The notes beneath the pieces were generated by a model. The model was not told the DNA's origin. It made no database searches and worked only from the letters and a program-made list of their open reading frames with translations. 51,640 nt of DNA from JAGLOK01 sp023139005 (lineage in GTDB: Bacteria; Bacillota; Clostridia; Christensenellales; UMGS416): contig DAOWFX010000042.1 in the NCBI GenBank assembly GCA_030637745.1, forward strand, positions 1 through 51,640. The letters run 5' to 3'. Numbering within the stretch: the stretch's first letter is position 1; each line of letters opens with the position of its first letter. This document shows positions 7,084 to 15,368 of this stretch, one piece after another. The position numbers and the translations under genes are program-made.

Positions 7084-7554
7084 ATGAGTGAAAAAAACAA
7101 AAACGCATATGGAACACTAAATTATTTATTAGTTGATTTGTTCAATGACATTCTGGCAATTGAAGAGAATGTTTTAAAGAAAGGGCAGTTTTCTGACCTT
7201 TCCATGCGAGACTTTCATATCATTGAGCAAATGGTACGCTTGGGACGCACCAATATGAGCGTACTGGCAAAGAAAGTACGTGTCACAAAAGGGACACTGA
7301 CAGTTGCAATTGACCACCTAGTTCGAAAGGGATATGTCATCCGCGATAGGAAGACAACAGATCGACGCATGGTGGAAGTCTGGCTTACTGAAAGGGCCGA
7401 AAAAGCAGAAACCATTCATGCAAAATTTCATGACGATATGATTAATGAAGTCATGAGCGCTCTTGACAAAGACGAGTTAGTCGTGCTAGAGTCAGCACTA
7501 GGCAAGGTGAATCGATATTTTCAGGATAAATACGATATACCGGTGCCCAAATAA
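7084..7554 (+). CDS. fabT: MarR-family fatty acid synthesis regulator FabT
   Basis: This is a 156-residue MarR-type winged-helix protein when started at ATG 7084, which follows TGAGGT. The earlier in-frame ATG codons (7039, 7051) lie in or before the likely promoter. The recognition region MSVLAKKVRVTKGTLTVAID and the basic wing RKGYVIRDRKTTDRRMVEVW are typical. The identity as FabT rests on its position as the first gene before a full acc/fab cluster, as in streptococci and many clostridia. FabT represses fab genes when bound to long-chain acyl-ACP. FabT-like palindromes in front of fabT and accB agree with this. Confidence 0.8.
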   Translation: MSEKNKNAYGTLNYLLVDLFNDILAIEENVLKKGQFSDLSMRDFHIIEQMVRLGRTNMSVLAKKVRVTKGTLTVAIDHLVRKGYVIRDRKTTDRRMVEVWLTERAEKAETIHAKFHDDMINEVMSALDKDELVVLESALGKVNRYFQDKYDIPVPK

Positions 7555-7827
7555 CCTAAGTTTTTTAGATAGTAGAACATGAGAAATCGTGCAATTATTA
7601 GCACAAAAGATATTATTCTATTCATACAAATTATTCTTCTCAAACTACTTTCTACTAAATACAATTAATTAGCAAAGGGGGGAGTGAATTCTATTCCGAG
7701 ATAATGCTAATGTGTTTTTTATTGTGCAATTATAGCATTATAAAATCATAACATTATGACATGAAATGAGATGCTATATACATTATATGTATTGATTTTC
7801 AAATGATTACGTATAGGTAGGACAATT
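7555..7827. promoter_or_regulatory. Leader/regulatory region before accB
   Basis: This region has several repeats and no gene. TAGTAGAA (7570-7577) and TTCTACTA (7650-7657) are exact inverted repeats. ATAATGCTA (7701-7709) and TAGCATTAT (7733-7741) form a 9-bp inverted repeat. GTGCAATTAT followed by AGCA occurs twice (from 7589 and from 7724). A very strong AAGGGGGG site near 7675 precedes a six-codon GTG mini-ORF (7684), which may be incidental. I could not choose one -35/-10 pair with confidence. Confidence 0.45.
7791..7805 (+). promoter_or_regulatory. Candidate FabT operator upstream of accB
   Basis: ATTGATTTTCAAATG matches the FabT palindrome core TTTGA-n3-TCAAA at nine of ten outer positions. 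It ends 22 bases before the accB start, a position suited to repression of the acc/fab operon. Confidence 0.55.
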
Positions 7828-8271
7828 ATGAAATTAACAAAAGATGAATTATATAGTTTGGTCAAATCATTGGCAACGATTAATGTTACAGAGTTAACCG
7901 TTAAAAATGATGATTTGATAATCAAAATAAAGCACGGTACAACTGAAGTGGTCCAAGCACAAGGCGCAAAACCCGTTGCTGCAACCACAGCTCCAATTGC
8001 TCATGATGAAGAAATGCTGGAAGAAGAAGTCGGTACAGCTGTACGAGCACCGATTCATGGCACATTCTACGAAGCTTCAGGTCCTGAGAAACCACCGTAT
8101 ACAAAAGTAGGAGATAAGGTGAAAAAGGGTGATGCGATATGCATCTTGGAAGCTATGAAAATGATGAATACTGTAGACATGCCGGAAGACGGCGTCATTT
8201 GTGCAATCGAAGTTGAAAACGAAGATATAGTCGATGCAGGGCAAGTTCTTGTGCGCTATTTGACGGAATAA
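7828..8271 (+). CDS. accB: Biotin carboxyl carrier protein of acetyl-CoA carboxylase
   Basis: This 147-residue protein carries the biotinyl domain in its C-terminal half, with the biotin attachment site EAMKMMN and the modified lysine at residue 111. An N-terminal helix (LTKDELYSLVKSLA) and an Ala/Pro-rich linker (about residues 48-70) are typical of BCCP. It shuttles the carboxyl group from AccC to the AccAD transferase to make malonyl-CoA. It starts after TAGGTAGG and ends three bases before accC, so it is the first gene of the operon. Confidence 0.95.
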   Translation: MKLTKDELYSLVKSLATINVTELTVKNDDLIIKIKHGTTEVVQAQGAKPVAATTAPIAHDEEMLEEEVGTAVRAPIHGTFYEASGPEKPPYTKVGDKVKKGDAICILEAMKMMNTVDMPEDGVICAIEVENEDIVDAGQVLVRYLTE

Positions 8272-8273
8272 AG

Positions 8274-9635
8274 ATGGATACAGTTTTAGTCGCCAATAGA
8301 GGCGAAATCGCAGTACGCATAATTCGTGCTTGTCACAAGATGGGTATCAAGACAGTAGCTGTTTGCTCGGAAGCGGACAGTGACTCTTTGCATGCACGTC
8401 TTGCAGATAACACAGTGTGTATCGGTAAAAGAAATCTTGATAGTTCGTATTTAAATATCCCTGCACTTTTGGCTGTTGCGCGCGCATATGATGCGCAGTA
8501 TGTACATCCGGGTGTGGGCTTTTTAGCCGAGAGTGCAACATTCAGAAGATGGTGTGACAATGAAGGACTTACGCATATCGGTCCCACTGCAGACGTCATG
8601 GAAGCTATGGGAGACAAGCTACTTGTAAAGACTAGCTTGAAAGGGTTAGGCGTTCCGATGGTTCCGGGGACTGATGAAGCCATTTCATCATTGCGCAAAG
8701 CAAAAGTTGAAGCTAAGAATATCGGATATCCTGTGCTCCTGAAGGCAGCAGCAGGTGGCGGTGGCATGGGAATCAGAGTCGTTCGAACACAAGAAGAATT
8801 TGATGAGCAGTTCAGCCTCGTTCAAAACGAAGCACAAAGTGCATTCGGAGATGGACGCATATTTATAGAAAAGCTACTAACCAACGTGCGCCACGTAGAA
8901 GTACAGGTACTTGCAGACAACTTTGGCAATGCATCCCACTTTTCAACACGTGAGTGTTCTTTGCAAAGGCGTAACCAAAAGTTAGTTGAAGAAGCCCCCG
9001 CATCTCTTATCCTGCAAAAAACACGTAGAGCCATGCAAAACACAGCATTGGACATCGTACGTGCAACAGGATATAAAAATGCAGGTACAGTAGAGTTTTT
9101 GGTGGACAAAAAGGGCAACTACTACTTCATGGAGATGAATACACGTATTCAAGTAGAGCACCCAATCACAGAGCAGATCACAGGGGTTGACTTGATTCAA
9201 GCGCAAATAATGGTAGCAATGAACCATAAGATAGTGATTAACCAAAACGATCTAAAGCCAAAAGGGCATGCTATAGAGTGTCGCATCAATGCAGAAGATC
9301 CACTCAATGGATTTGCACCATCACCAGGGAAGGTTGGTTGTATATCATTGCCCGGCGGCATGGGAGTACGCGTAGATAGTGCATACATGGCAGGCGATAC
9401 TGTATATCCTTTTTATGATTCGATGATGATGAAGATTATCGCGCATGCAGAAGACCGCAGTACTTGCATTGAAGTGATGCATCAAGCATTATCCGAGCTT
9501 AGAATCGATGGCGTAAAACATAATACAGACTTTCACCTTGCAGTCCTTGAGCACCCCGATTACTTAGAAGGCAAGTTTCATACAAAGTGGATTGAACAGA
9601 AGTTTTTGCCACACTATTTGGAGGCAAATCAATGA
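8274..9635 (+). CDS. accC: Biotin carboxylase subunit of acetyl-CoA carboxylase
   Basis: The protein has 453 residues, the usual length of AccC. It starts with the biotin carboxylase N-terminal domain (VLVANRGEIAVRIIRACH), followed by an ATP-grasp domain with the glycine-rich loop AAAGGGGMGIRVV. The catalytic/metal region EMNTRIQVEHPITEQ and the C-terminal biotin carboxylase domain are intact. It carboxylates the biotin on AccB with ATP and bicarbonate. Its stop overlaps the accD start (ATGA at 9632-9635), implying coupled translation. Confidence 0.96.
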   Translation: MDTVLVANRGEIAVRIIRACHKMGIKTVAVCSEADSDSLHARLADNTVCIGKRNLDSSYLNIPALLAVARAYDAQYVHPGVGFLAESATFRRWCDNEGLTHIGPTADVMEAMGDKLLVKTSLKGLGVPMVPGTDEAISSLRKAKVEAKNIGYPVLLKAAAGGGGMGIRVVRTQEEFDEQFSLVQNEAQSAFGDGRIFIEKLLTNVRHVEVQVLADNFGNASHFSTRECSLQRRNQKLVEEAPASLILQKTRRAMQNTALDIVRATGYKNAGTVEFLVDKKGNYYFMEMNTRIQVEHPITEQITGVDLIQAQIMVAMNHKIVINQNDLKPKGHAIECRINAEDPLNGFAPSPGKVGCISLPGGMGVRVDSAYMAGDTVYPFYDSMMMKIIAHAEDRSTCIEVMHQALSELRIDGVKHNTDFHLAVLEHPDYLEGKFHTKWIEQKFLPHYLEANQ

Positions 9636-10477
9636 AACATATATTTCAAGATAAAAGCAATGGCATAAATTATAGAAGATTAGAAAATATCGCACCCATT
9701 ATTGAGTGCTCATCTTGCGGAAGAAACGTACTTGAAGAACTTGCACGTACCAATTCCAGTATCTGTCCGTTTTGCGGAAATGACTTTCGTATGAAGGCAC
9801 ATGACCGTATGGAACAAATATTAGATAATGGCAGCTTTAAAGAAACAAATAAAAGCATGTCGTCAGTTGACAAGCTACACTTTCCGGATTATACAAAAAA
9901 GCTTAATAAGTACAAGAAGAGCTCCGGGCTCAAAGAAGCAGTTGTTACCGGTATCGGCGCTATTGATGGCAGAAAAGTGGCAATCGCTATTATGGACGCA
10001 CAGTTCATGATGGGCTCTATGGGAACAGTTGTGGGACAGAAGATTGTAAGTCTTACAGAACATGCAACTAAAAACAAACTACCATTAATCATCTTCTGTG
10101 CATCAGGTGGTGCGCGCATGCAAGAAGGCGTATTGTCTTTAATGCAGATGTCAAGGTGCTCCATAGCACTCAATAGACATAGTGAAAAAGGGCTCTTATA
10201 CATTAGTGTACTTACGCATCCGACAACGGGTGGTGTTACTGCAAGCTTTGCGATGCAAGGGGATATTATCCTAGCAGAACCAGGCGCACTGATCGGATTT
10301 GCAGGCCCAAGGGTGATTGAGCAAACTGTAAAGCAAGTACTTCCTGATGGATTCCAACGCTCGGAACATTTGATTGAGCATGGTATGATTGACAACATCA
10401 TATTGAGAAGAAATATGAAATACACACTTTCACATCTGCTCAAATTGCACACGCCTTTTGATGGAGGTGCATTATGA
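9632..10477 (+). CDS. accD: Acetyl-CoA carboxylase carboxyltransferase beta subunit
   Basis: This 281-residue protein has the diagnostic N-terminal C4 zinc ribbon (ECSSCGRN and ICPFCGND) and a crotonase-fold carboxyltransferase domain with ASGGARMQEGV and HPTTGGVTASFA. With AccA it transfers the carboxyl group from carboxybiotin to acetyl-CoA. It overlaps accC and accA by four bases each. Confidence 0.95.
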   Translation: MKHIFQDKSNGINYRRLENIAPIIECSSCGRNVLEELARTNSSICPFCGNDFRMKAHDRMEQILDNGSFKETNKSMSSVDKLHFPDYTKKLNKYKKSSGLKEAVVTGIGAIDGRKVAIAIMDAQFMMGSMGTVVGQKIVSLTEHATKNKLPLIIFCASGGARMQEGVLSLMQMSRCSIALNRHSEKGLLYISVLTHPTTGGVTASFAMQGDIILAEPGALIGFAGPRVIEQTVKQVLPDGFQRSEHLIEHGMIDNIILRRNMKYTLSHLLKLHTPFDGGAL

Positions 10478-11283
10478 AACAAGAAATTATAAAAAAAGAT
10501 GCATGGGATATAGTAATGAAGGCACGTGCCAACAATAGACCCGTTGGACGCCACTATATTGATGCTATGTTTGATGAATTTATAGAACTTCACGGCGACA
10601 GGCTCTATGGTGATGATAGAGCGCTCATAGGTGGACTTGCAACATTAGATGGCATCCCTGTGACAGTCATCGCACAGCATAAGGGAAGTTCACTAGAAGA
10701 GCGTGTGAGTGTCAACTTCGGTATGGCACACCCAGAAGGCTATAGAAAGTCCATGCGCTTAATGAAGCAAGCTGAAAAGTTCCATCGTCCTGTAATATGC
10801 ATTATTGATACCAATGGCGCATATCCAGGGATTGGAGCAGAAGAACGTGGACAAGGAACAGCAATAGCAGACAATCTATTTCAGCTATCAAGCCTCAAGA
10901 CACCGGTAATCAGCATCATCATCGGAGAAGGCGGAAGCGGAGGTGCATTAGCATTGTCATTGGGCGACCATCTGATTATGCTTGAAAACAGCATTTTCTC
11001 TGTCATCACACCTGAAGGATGTGCAACTATACTATATAAGGATGCATCCAAAGCAGAGGAAGTAGCAAGGCACTTGAAGCTTACATCGGATGATTTGATG
11101 GGTTTCGGTTTGATTGATTCCATCATCAAAGAACCTAAAGAATTTACAAAAGATACTATGAGTGATTTGGTATCTGTATTAAAAAAAGAGATTGTAGAAA
11201 AAATATATGAGTTAATAAAGCTCGATACAGATGAGCTTGTAATAAGAAGGCAAGAAAAGCATCTTGCCAACGCGGGGGTTTAA
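10474..11283 (+). CDS. accA: Acetyl-CoA carboxylase carboxyltransferase alpha subunit
   Basis: This 269-residue carboxyltransferase alpha subunit shows the oxyanion and CoA-binding signatures DTNGAYPGIGAEERGQG and GEGGSGGALALSLGD. It is somewhat shorter than the 319-residue E. coli protein, with an abbreviated N-terminus, which is common in clostridial AccA. It is the partner of AccD directly upstream, with overlapping start and stop codons. The fabH start lies four bases after its stop. Confidence 0.95.
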   Translation: MKQEIIKKDAWDIVMKARANNRPVGRHYIDAMFDEFIELHGDRLYGDDRALIGGLATLDGIPVTVIAQHKGSSLEERVSVNFGMAHPEGYRKSMRLMKQAEKFHRPVICIIDTNGAYPGIGAEERGQGTAIADNLFQLSSLKTPVISIIIGEGGSGGALALSLGDHLIMLENSIFSVITPEGCATILYKDASKAEEVARHLKLTSDDLMGFGLIDSIIKEPKEFTKDTMSDLVSVLKKEIVEKIYELIKLDTDELVIRRQEKHLANAGV

Positions 11284-11287
11284 CAAA

Positions 11288-12271
11288 ATGGGAATTAGTA
11301 TCATCGGATGCGGGCATAAAATGCCAAAGTTTGTTGCAACAAACAAGCATCTCGAGGAAATAGTCGACACATCCAATGAGTGGATTATAAAAAGAACGGG
11401 AATTAAGCAAAGACGACTTATCACAGATGAAACACTTACAGAGCTTGCGACACAATCATCAAAAGATGCTATCGACATCGCACAAATTGACAAACAAGAT
11501 ATCGGATTGGTAATTGCAGCGACATTTACAAGCGATACATCGACTCCGGCGCTTGCAAGCAATGTTCAAAAAGAACTGGGCATTGAGCGTGCGATCCCCA
11601 TGGATCTATCCGCAGGCTGTACCGGGTTTATCTATGCACTGGCAACAGCCAAGTCATTGATGGAGTCACTAGATATCGAAACAGCACTGGTTATTGGCGC
11701 AGACTACATCTCAAAGTATCTTGATTGGGAAGATAGAAAGACCTGCGTACTCTTTGGAGACGGCTCCGGCGCAGTAGTACTAAAGCGCGGCGAGCAAAAG
11801 GGCATTGGCTCAATCTACCTCAACGGAAAGCCTGATGTTGAAGAAGTACTCGTTATCAACGACAAGCAGGCAACCCACCCATGGCGTGATGCAAAACATG
11901 ACGATAAACGAATTCACAAGCTTGCCATGAAGGGTGCTGAGGTGTATGAGTTTGCATGTGGTGCAATCGTTGAGACAATAAACAAACTCAAAGAGATGTC
12001 AGGATCGCAAATAAAGAAGATTATTCCACATCAAGCCAATGGAAGAATCATACGGTATGCATCCATAAAGTCCAAGATTCCACTGGACAATTTCTACATC
12101 AATATCCAAAAGTATGCCAATACATCGGCTGCAACGCTTCCCATTGCCATTGATGAAGCGTGGAAAGAAGGATGGCTCAAAAAAGGTGATCAGATCGCAT
12201 TGGTTGGATTCGGCGCAGGACTTACTTGGGGCGGAATGACCATAGAATGGAATCTACCTAACTTTGTTTAG
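11288..12271 (+). CDS. fabH: 3-oxoacyl-ACP synthase III (KAS III)
   Basis: FabH condenses acetyl-CoA (or a branched primer) with malonyl-ACP to start each fatty acid. The thiolase-fold protein has the Cys-His-Asn triad: C111 in SAGCTGF, His in IPHQANGRI and Asn in YANTSAATLP. I start it at ATG 11288 (MGISIIGCG), giving 327 residues. The earlier in-frame ATG at 11264 lies within accA. The GGGGGTTT at the end of accA can serve as ribosome binding site. Confidence 0.95.
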   Translation: MGISIIGCGHKMPKFVATNKHLEEIVDTSNEWIIKRTGIKQRRLITDETLTELATQSSKDAIDIAQIDKQDIGLVIAATFTSDTSTPALASNVQKELGIERAIPMDLSAGCTGFIYALATAKSLMESLDIETALVIGADYISKYLDWEDRKTCVLFGDGSGAVVLKRGEQKGIGSIYLNGKPDVEEVLVINDKQATHPWRDAKHDDKRIHKLAMKGAEVYEFACGAIVETINKLKEMSGSQIKKIIPHQANGRIIRYASIKSKIPLDNFYINIQKYANTSAATLPIAIDEAWKEGWLKKGDQIALVGFGAGLTWGGMTIEWNLPNFV

Positions 12272-12303
12272 GTGATAATATATCGAATAAAAAGGTGATA
12301 AAT

Positions 12304-12525
12304 ATGAAAGAAAAATTATTAGCAATCTTAGCTGAACAAATCGACATGAATGTATCAGAACTAACAGACGACAAAAGATTCATAGAAGACTTGGATATGG
12401 ACTCATTGGACATGGTTGAAATGACTGTGGAACTTGAGCAAGAACTCGATTGTACATTTGAGCAAGAAGACCTTGAAGGTATCAAAACAATCGGAGATTT
12501 GATTGGGCTCATTGAAAAGGACTAA
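12304..12525 (+). CDS. acpP: Acyl carrier protein
   Basis: This 73-residue acidic four-helix carrier has the phosphopantetheine attachment motif DMDSLDMVE at S34. It holds the growing acyl chain for all Fab enzymes. I choose ATG 12304, six bases after AAAGGTG, over the in-frame GTG at 12295 that overlaps that site. Its stop codon overlaps the fabK start (TAATG). Confidence 0.95.
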   Translation: MKEKLLAILAEQIDMNVSELTDDKRFIEDLDMDSLDMVEMTVELEQELDCTFEQEDLEGIKTIGDLIGLIEKD

Positions 12526-13478
12526 TGATGAAACAACGCATAGATAAACTACTTGGGATTCAGTATCCCATAATTCAAGGTGGCATGGCATGGGTATCGG
12601 ATGCAAGCCTAGCTGCTGCTGTATCCAATGCAGGCGGCCTTGGAGTTATCGCTGCGGGCAATGCACCTGCAAGCTGGGTCAAAGAGCAAATCATCGCGCT
12701 TAAAGAAATATGCGACAAACCCTTTGGGGTTAATGTCATGCTTTTAAGCCCATTTGCGGATGAAATTGCACAATTGGTTGTGGAGCTTGAGGTACCTGTA
12801 GTCTTTACAGGCGCCGGTAATCCACGCAAGTATATTGATTCTTGGAAAGAAGCGGGAATAAAGATATTACCTGTTGTTGCAAACAAAGCTTTAGCACAAA
12901 TGATGCAAAAGATGGGTGCTGATGGTGTCGTTGCAGAAGGCAGCGAGGCAGGTGGACACATTGGAGAGCTCGGCACCTTAGTATTGGTACCGATGATTGT
13001 TGATGCTGTTGATATTCCTGTCGTTGCAGCAGGTGGAATTTGTGATGCACGGACTACAGTCGCTGCATTTGCACTGGGTGCAGATGGTGTACAAGTGGGT
13101 ACGCGATTTATTCTAGCTGAAGAATGTACAGCGCATGATAATTACAAAAGTAGAGTCATACGTGCAAAAGACGTTGATAGTAGAGTCACAGGTAGAGTTA
13201 CAGGACATCCTGTACGTTTACTAAGAAACAACCTAACCCGAGAACTTGCAAAGCTGGAGTATAGTGAAAATGGTGCAGAAAAAATCGAAGAAATCGGTGC
13301 AGGATCACTGCGTATTGCAGTGGTTGAAGGCGACCTAAAAGAAGGTTCATTTATGGCAGGGCAATGTGCCTGCCGCATGGACAAAGTAGAGCCTGCTAAA
13401 GATATTATATCAAATATCTTTGACCATGATATGGTAAAGCAAGCACTAAAGCTTGCACAGGATGGTACAAAGACATGA
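12525..13478 (+). CDS. fabK: Enoyl-ACP reductase II, FMN-dependent
   Basis: This 317-residue TIM-barrel flavoprotein of the nitronate monooxygenase/FabK family begins with the characteristic IQGGMAWVSD and LAAAVSNAGGLGVI. It carries FMN phosphate-binding AAGGICDARTT and GADGVQVGTRF. It performs the last reduction of each elongation cycle. FabK enzymes are structurally unrelated to FabI and insensitive to triclosan. No FabI is seen here, so FabK is probably the enoyl reductase. The gene overlaps both acpP and fabD. Confidence 0.93.
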   Translation: MMKQRIDKLLGIQYPIIQGGMAWVSDASLAAAVSNAGGLGVIAAGNAPASWVKEQIIALKEICDKPFGVNVMLLSPFADEIAQLVVELEVPVVFTGAGNPRKYIDSWKEAGIKILPVVANKALAQMMQKMGADGVVAEGSEAGGHIGELGTLVLVPMIVDAVDIPVVAAGGICDARTTVAAFALGADGVQVGTRFILAEECTAHDNYKSRVIRAKDVDSRVTGRVTGHPVRLLRNNLTRELAKLEYSENGAEKIEEIGAGSLRIAVVEGDLKEGSFMAGQCACRMDKVEPAKDIISNIFDHDMVKQALKLAQDGTKT

Positions 13479-14422
13479 AAATCGCGATATTTTTTCCCGG
13501 ACAAGGTTCGCAAAAAGCGGGTATGGGTCGGGAGTTTTATGATAACAATGAAGTATTTAGAACAGTATTTGATGCTTGTGAGCAGGCATCGGGGATAGAC
13601 TTAAAAACAGCATGCTTTGATGGTGTGGGCTTGGAGCGCACTTCCATCACACAGCCCAGTTTGTATGCTATAAACATTGCAACCTATAAGATGCTTGAAA
13701 GCATGGGGATTGCAGGCGATGTTTATGCAGGACTATCTCTGGGAGAATATGCAGCACTAGCTGCTGCCGGTGTACTGGATGTAGTTTCTACAACACAACT
13801 TGTTGCAGTACGTGGTGCACTAATGGAAAACGCAGTACCACCTGGTGTTGCATCCATGACAGCAGTCATTGGACTGCCCAAAGCAAATATTGAAAACGCT
13901 ATAGCAGACATTGACAATGTATGGATTGCAAACCTCAACTCACCAGAGCAGATAATCATAGGCGGCACACTGGAAGCCCTAGATATTGCAGATGTGAAGA
14001 TCAAAGAGGCAGGTGCCAAAATTGTAAAACGGCTCAACGTCAGCGGTCCATTTCACACACCGCTATTAAAAGAAGCGGGGAATCAGTTGAGAGCAGAGTT
14101 AAATCACTATGAAATCAACCCAACAGACAAGATGGTATATGCCAATGTCTCAGGAAGAACATACCAGCAGGAAGCCGATGCAAGAGATGTGCTTTCAAGG
14201 CAAGTATCTTCTGCTGTACAATGGGTTCAAATAATGGATAAGATAATAAAGGGTGATGATATGACAGGGGAGATTGATGTCATTATCGAATGCGGTCCCG
14301 GTAATGTCTTATCAAAGCTTGCAAAGAAACATGCAAAGTTATTAGGCAAAAGTAATGTAGCAGTATTCAATGCAAATAGTATTGAAACCATTGCTATAAT
14401 TAAAGAGCACATCAAGGGCTAG
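13475..14422 (+). CDS. fabD: Malonyl-CoA:ACP transacylase
   Basis: This 315-residue alpha/beta acyltransferase has the opening FPGQGSQKAGMG, the nucleophile elbow GLSLGEYAAL and the catalytic His in SGPFHTPLL. It loads malonate onto ACP. It overlaps fabK by four bases and is followed by fabG after 24 bases. Confidence 0.95.
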   Translation: MKIAIFFPGQGSQKAGMGREFYDNNEVFRTVFDACEQASGIDLKTACFDGVGLERTSITQPSLYAINIATYKMLESMGIAGDVYAGLSLGEYAALAAAGVLDVVSTTQLVAVRGALMENAVPPGVASMTAVIGLPKANIENAIADIDNVWIANLNSPEQIIIGGTLEALDIADVKIKEAGAKIVKRLNVSGPFHTPLLKEAGNQLRAELNHYEINPTDKMVYANVSGRTYQQEADARDVLSRQVSSAVQWVQIMDKIIKGDDMTGEIDVIIECGPGNVLSKLAKKHAKLLGKSNVAVFNANSIETIAIIKEHIKG

Positions 14423-14446
14423 AGTTAGTAAATTGGAGGGAACAAT

Positions 14447-15187
14447 ATGAGTGAAAACAAAAAGGCCATGGTAACAGGCGCATCTCAGGGCATCGGAAAG
14501 GCTATCGCACTGCGTCTTGCAAAAGAAGGCTATGATATTATCAATATTGACTATGGCAGCCCCGAGATTGCACAGGAAATGCAAAAGGAAGTGCAAAGCT
14601 TGGGCGTAAGCTGTGACTACTATAAATGCGATGTATCAAGCTTCCAAGACACCGAAAGCCTAGTCAAAGAATGTATAGAGAAGCATGAAGGCATTGATGT
14701 ATTGGTCAATAACGCAGGAATTACATCCGATACACTCTTTTCTGTAATGTCAGAAGATGCCTTTGACAAGGTGATTGCAGTCAATCTTAAAGGTACATTT
14801 AACATGATGAGACATGTAGGACGCAAAATGCTCAGAAAAAGAAGTGGATGTATCGTCAATATTAGCTCCGTGGTGGGTGTAATGGGTAATGCAGGGCAAG
14901 CAAACTATTCAGCATCAAAAGCGGGAGTTCTCGGACTAACCAAATCAGGAGCCCGTGAATTTGCACCGCGTGGCATTCGCGTCAATGCAGTAGCACCGGG
15001 ATTTATTGAAACTGCAATGACAGATAAGCTCAAAGAGGAATACAAGCAAGCTTTTATTGAAAAGATACCACTGAAGCGTATTGGAACACCTGAGGATGTT
15101 GCAAATGCTGTTGCTTTCTTGGTTAGCGATGATGCATCCTATATGACGGGGCAAACGCTAATGATTGATGGCGGCATGGTAATGTAA
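14447..15187 (+). CDS. fabG: 3-oxoacyl-ACP reductase
   Basis: This 246-residue short-chain dehydrogenase has the NADPH motif TGASQGIGKA, the NNAG motif, and the catalytic Ser-Tyr-Lys (INISSVVG and YSASKAG). It reduces the 3-keto group in elongation. A strong TTGGAGGG site precedes it. About 180 bases without a gene separate it from fabF, so the operon may be subdivided here. Confidence 0.95.
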   Translation: MSENKKAMVTGASQGIGKAIALRLAKEGYDIINIDYGSPEIAQEMQKEVQSLGVSCDYYKCDVSSFQDTESLVKECIEKHEGIDVLVNNAGITSDTLFSVMSEDAFDKVIAVNLKGTFNMMRHVGRKMLRKRSGCIVNISSVVGVMGNAGQANYSASKAGVLGLTKSGAREFAPRGIRVNAVAPGFIETAMTDKLKEEYKQAFIEKIPLKRIGTPEDVANAVAFLVSDDASYMTGQTLMIDGGMVM

Positions 15188-15368
15188 AGAAACTAAATTT
15201 TAATCATAGATTAATATTTATTTAAACTAACATACGTTATAATTAGAAAATATAGGAATTTGCAGAAACAAAATGCATATTCCAATTAACAAGTGACTGC
15301 ATACAGTATGCAGAAACTTCTGGAAGCACGGCAAATAATGATTTGCCAAAGAAGGAGAGTAGGATAAT
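15188..15368 (+). promoter_or_regulatory. Structured leader between fabG and fabF
   Basis: Three consecutive hairpins can be drawn. GGAATTTGCA (15255-15264) pairs with TGCATATTCC (15274-15283) with one mismatch. CTGCATACAGTATGCAG (15297-15313) is a perfect palindrome around one base. GGCAAAT (15330-15336) pairs with ATTTGCC (15341-15347), ending just before the GAAGGAGAG ribosome binding site. A TATAAT lies at 15238-15243 without a clear -35. This could be an internal promoter with an operator or an RNA control element for fabF-fabZ. Confidence 0.5.
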
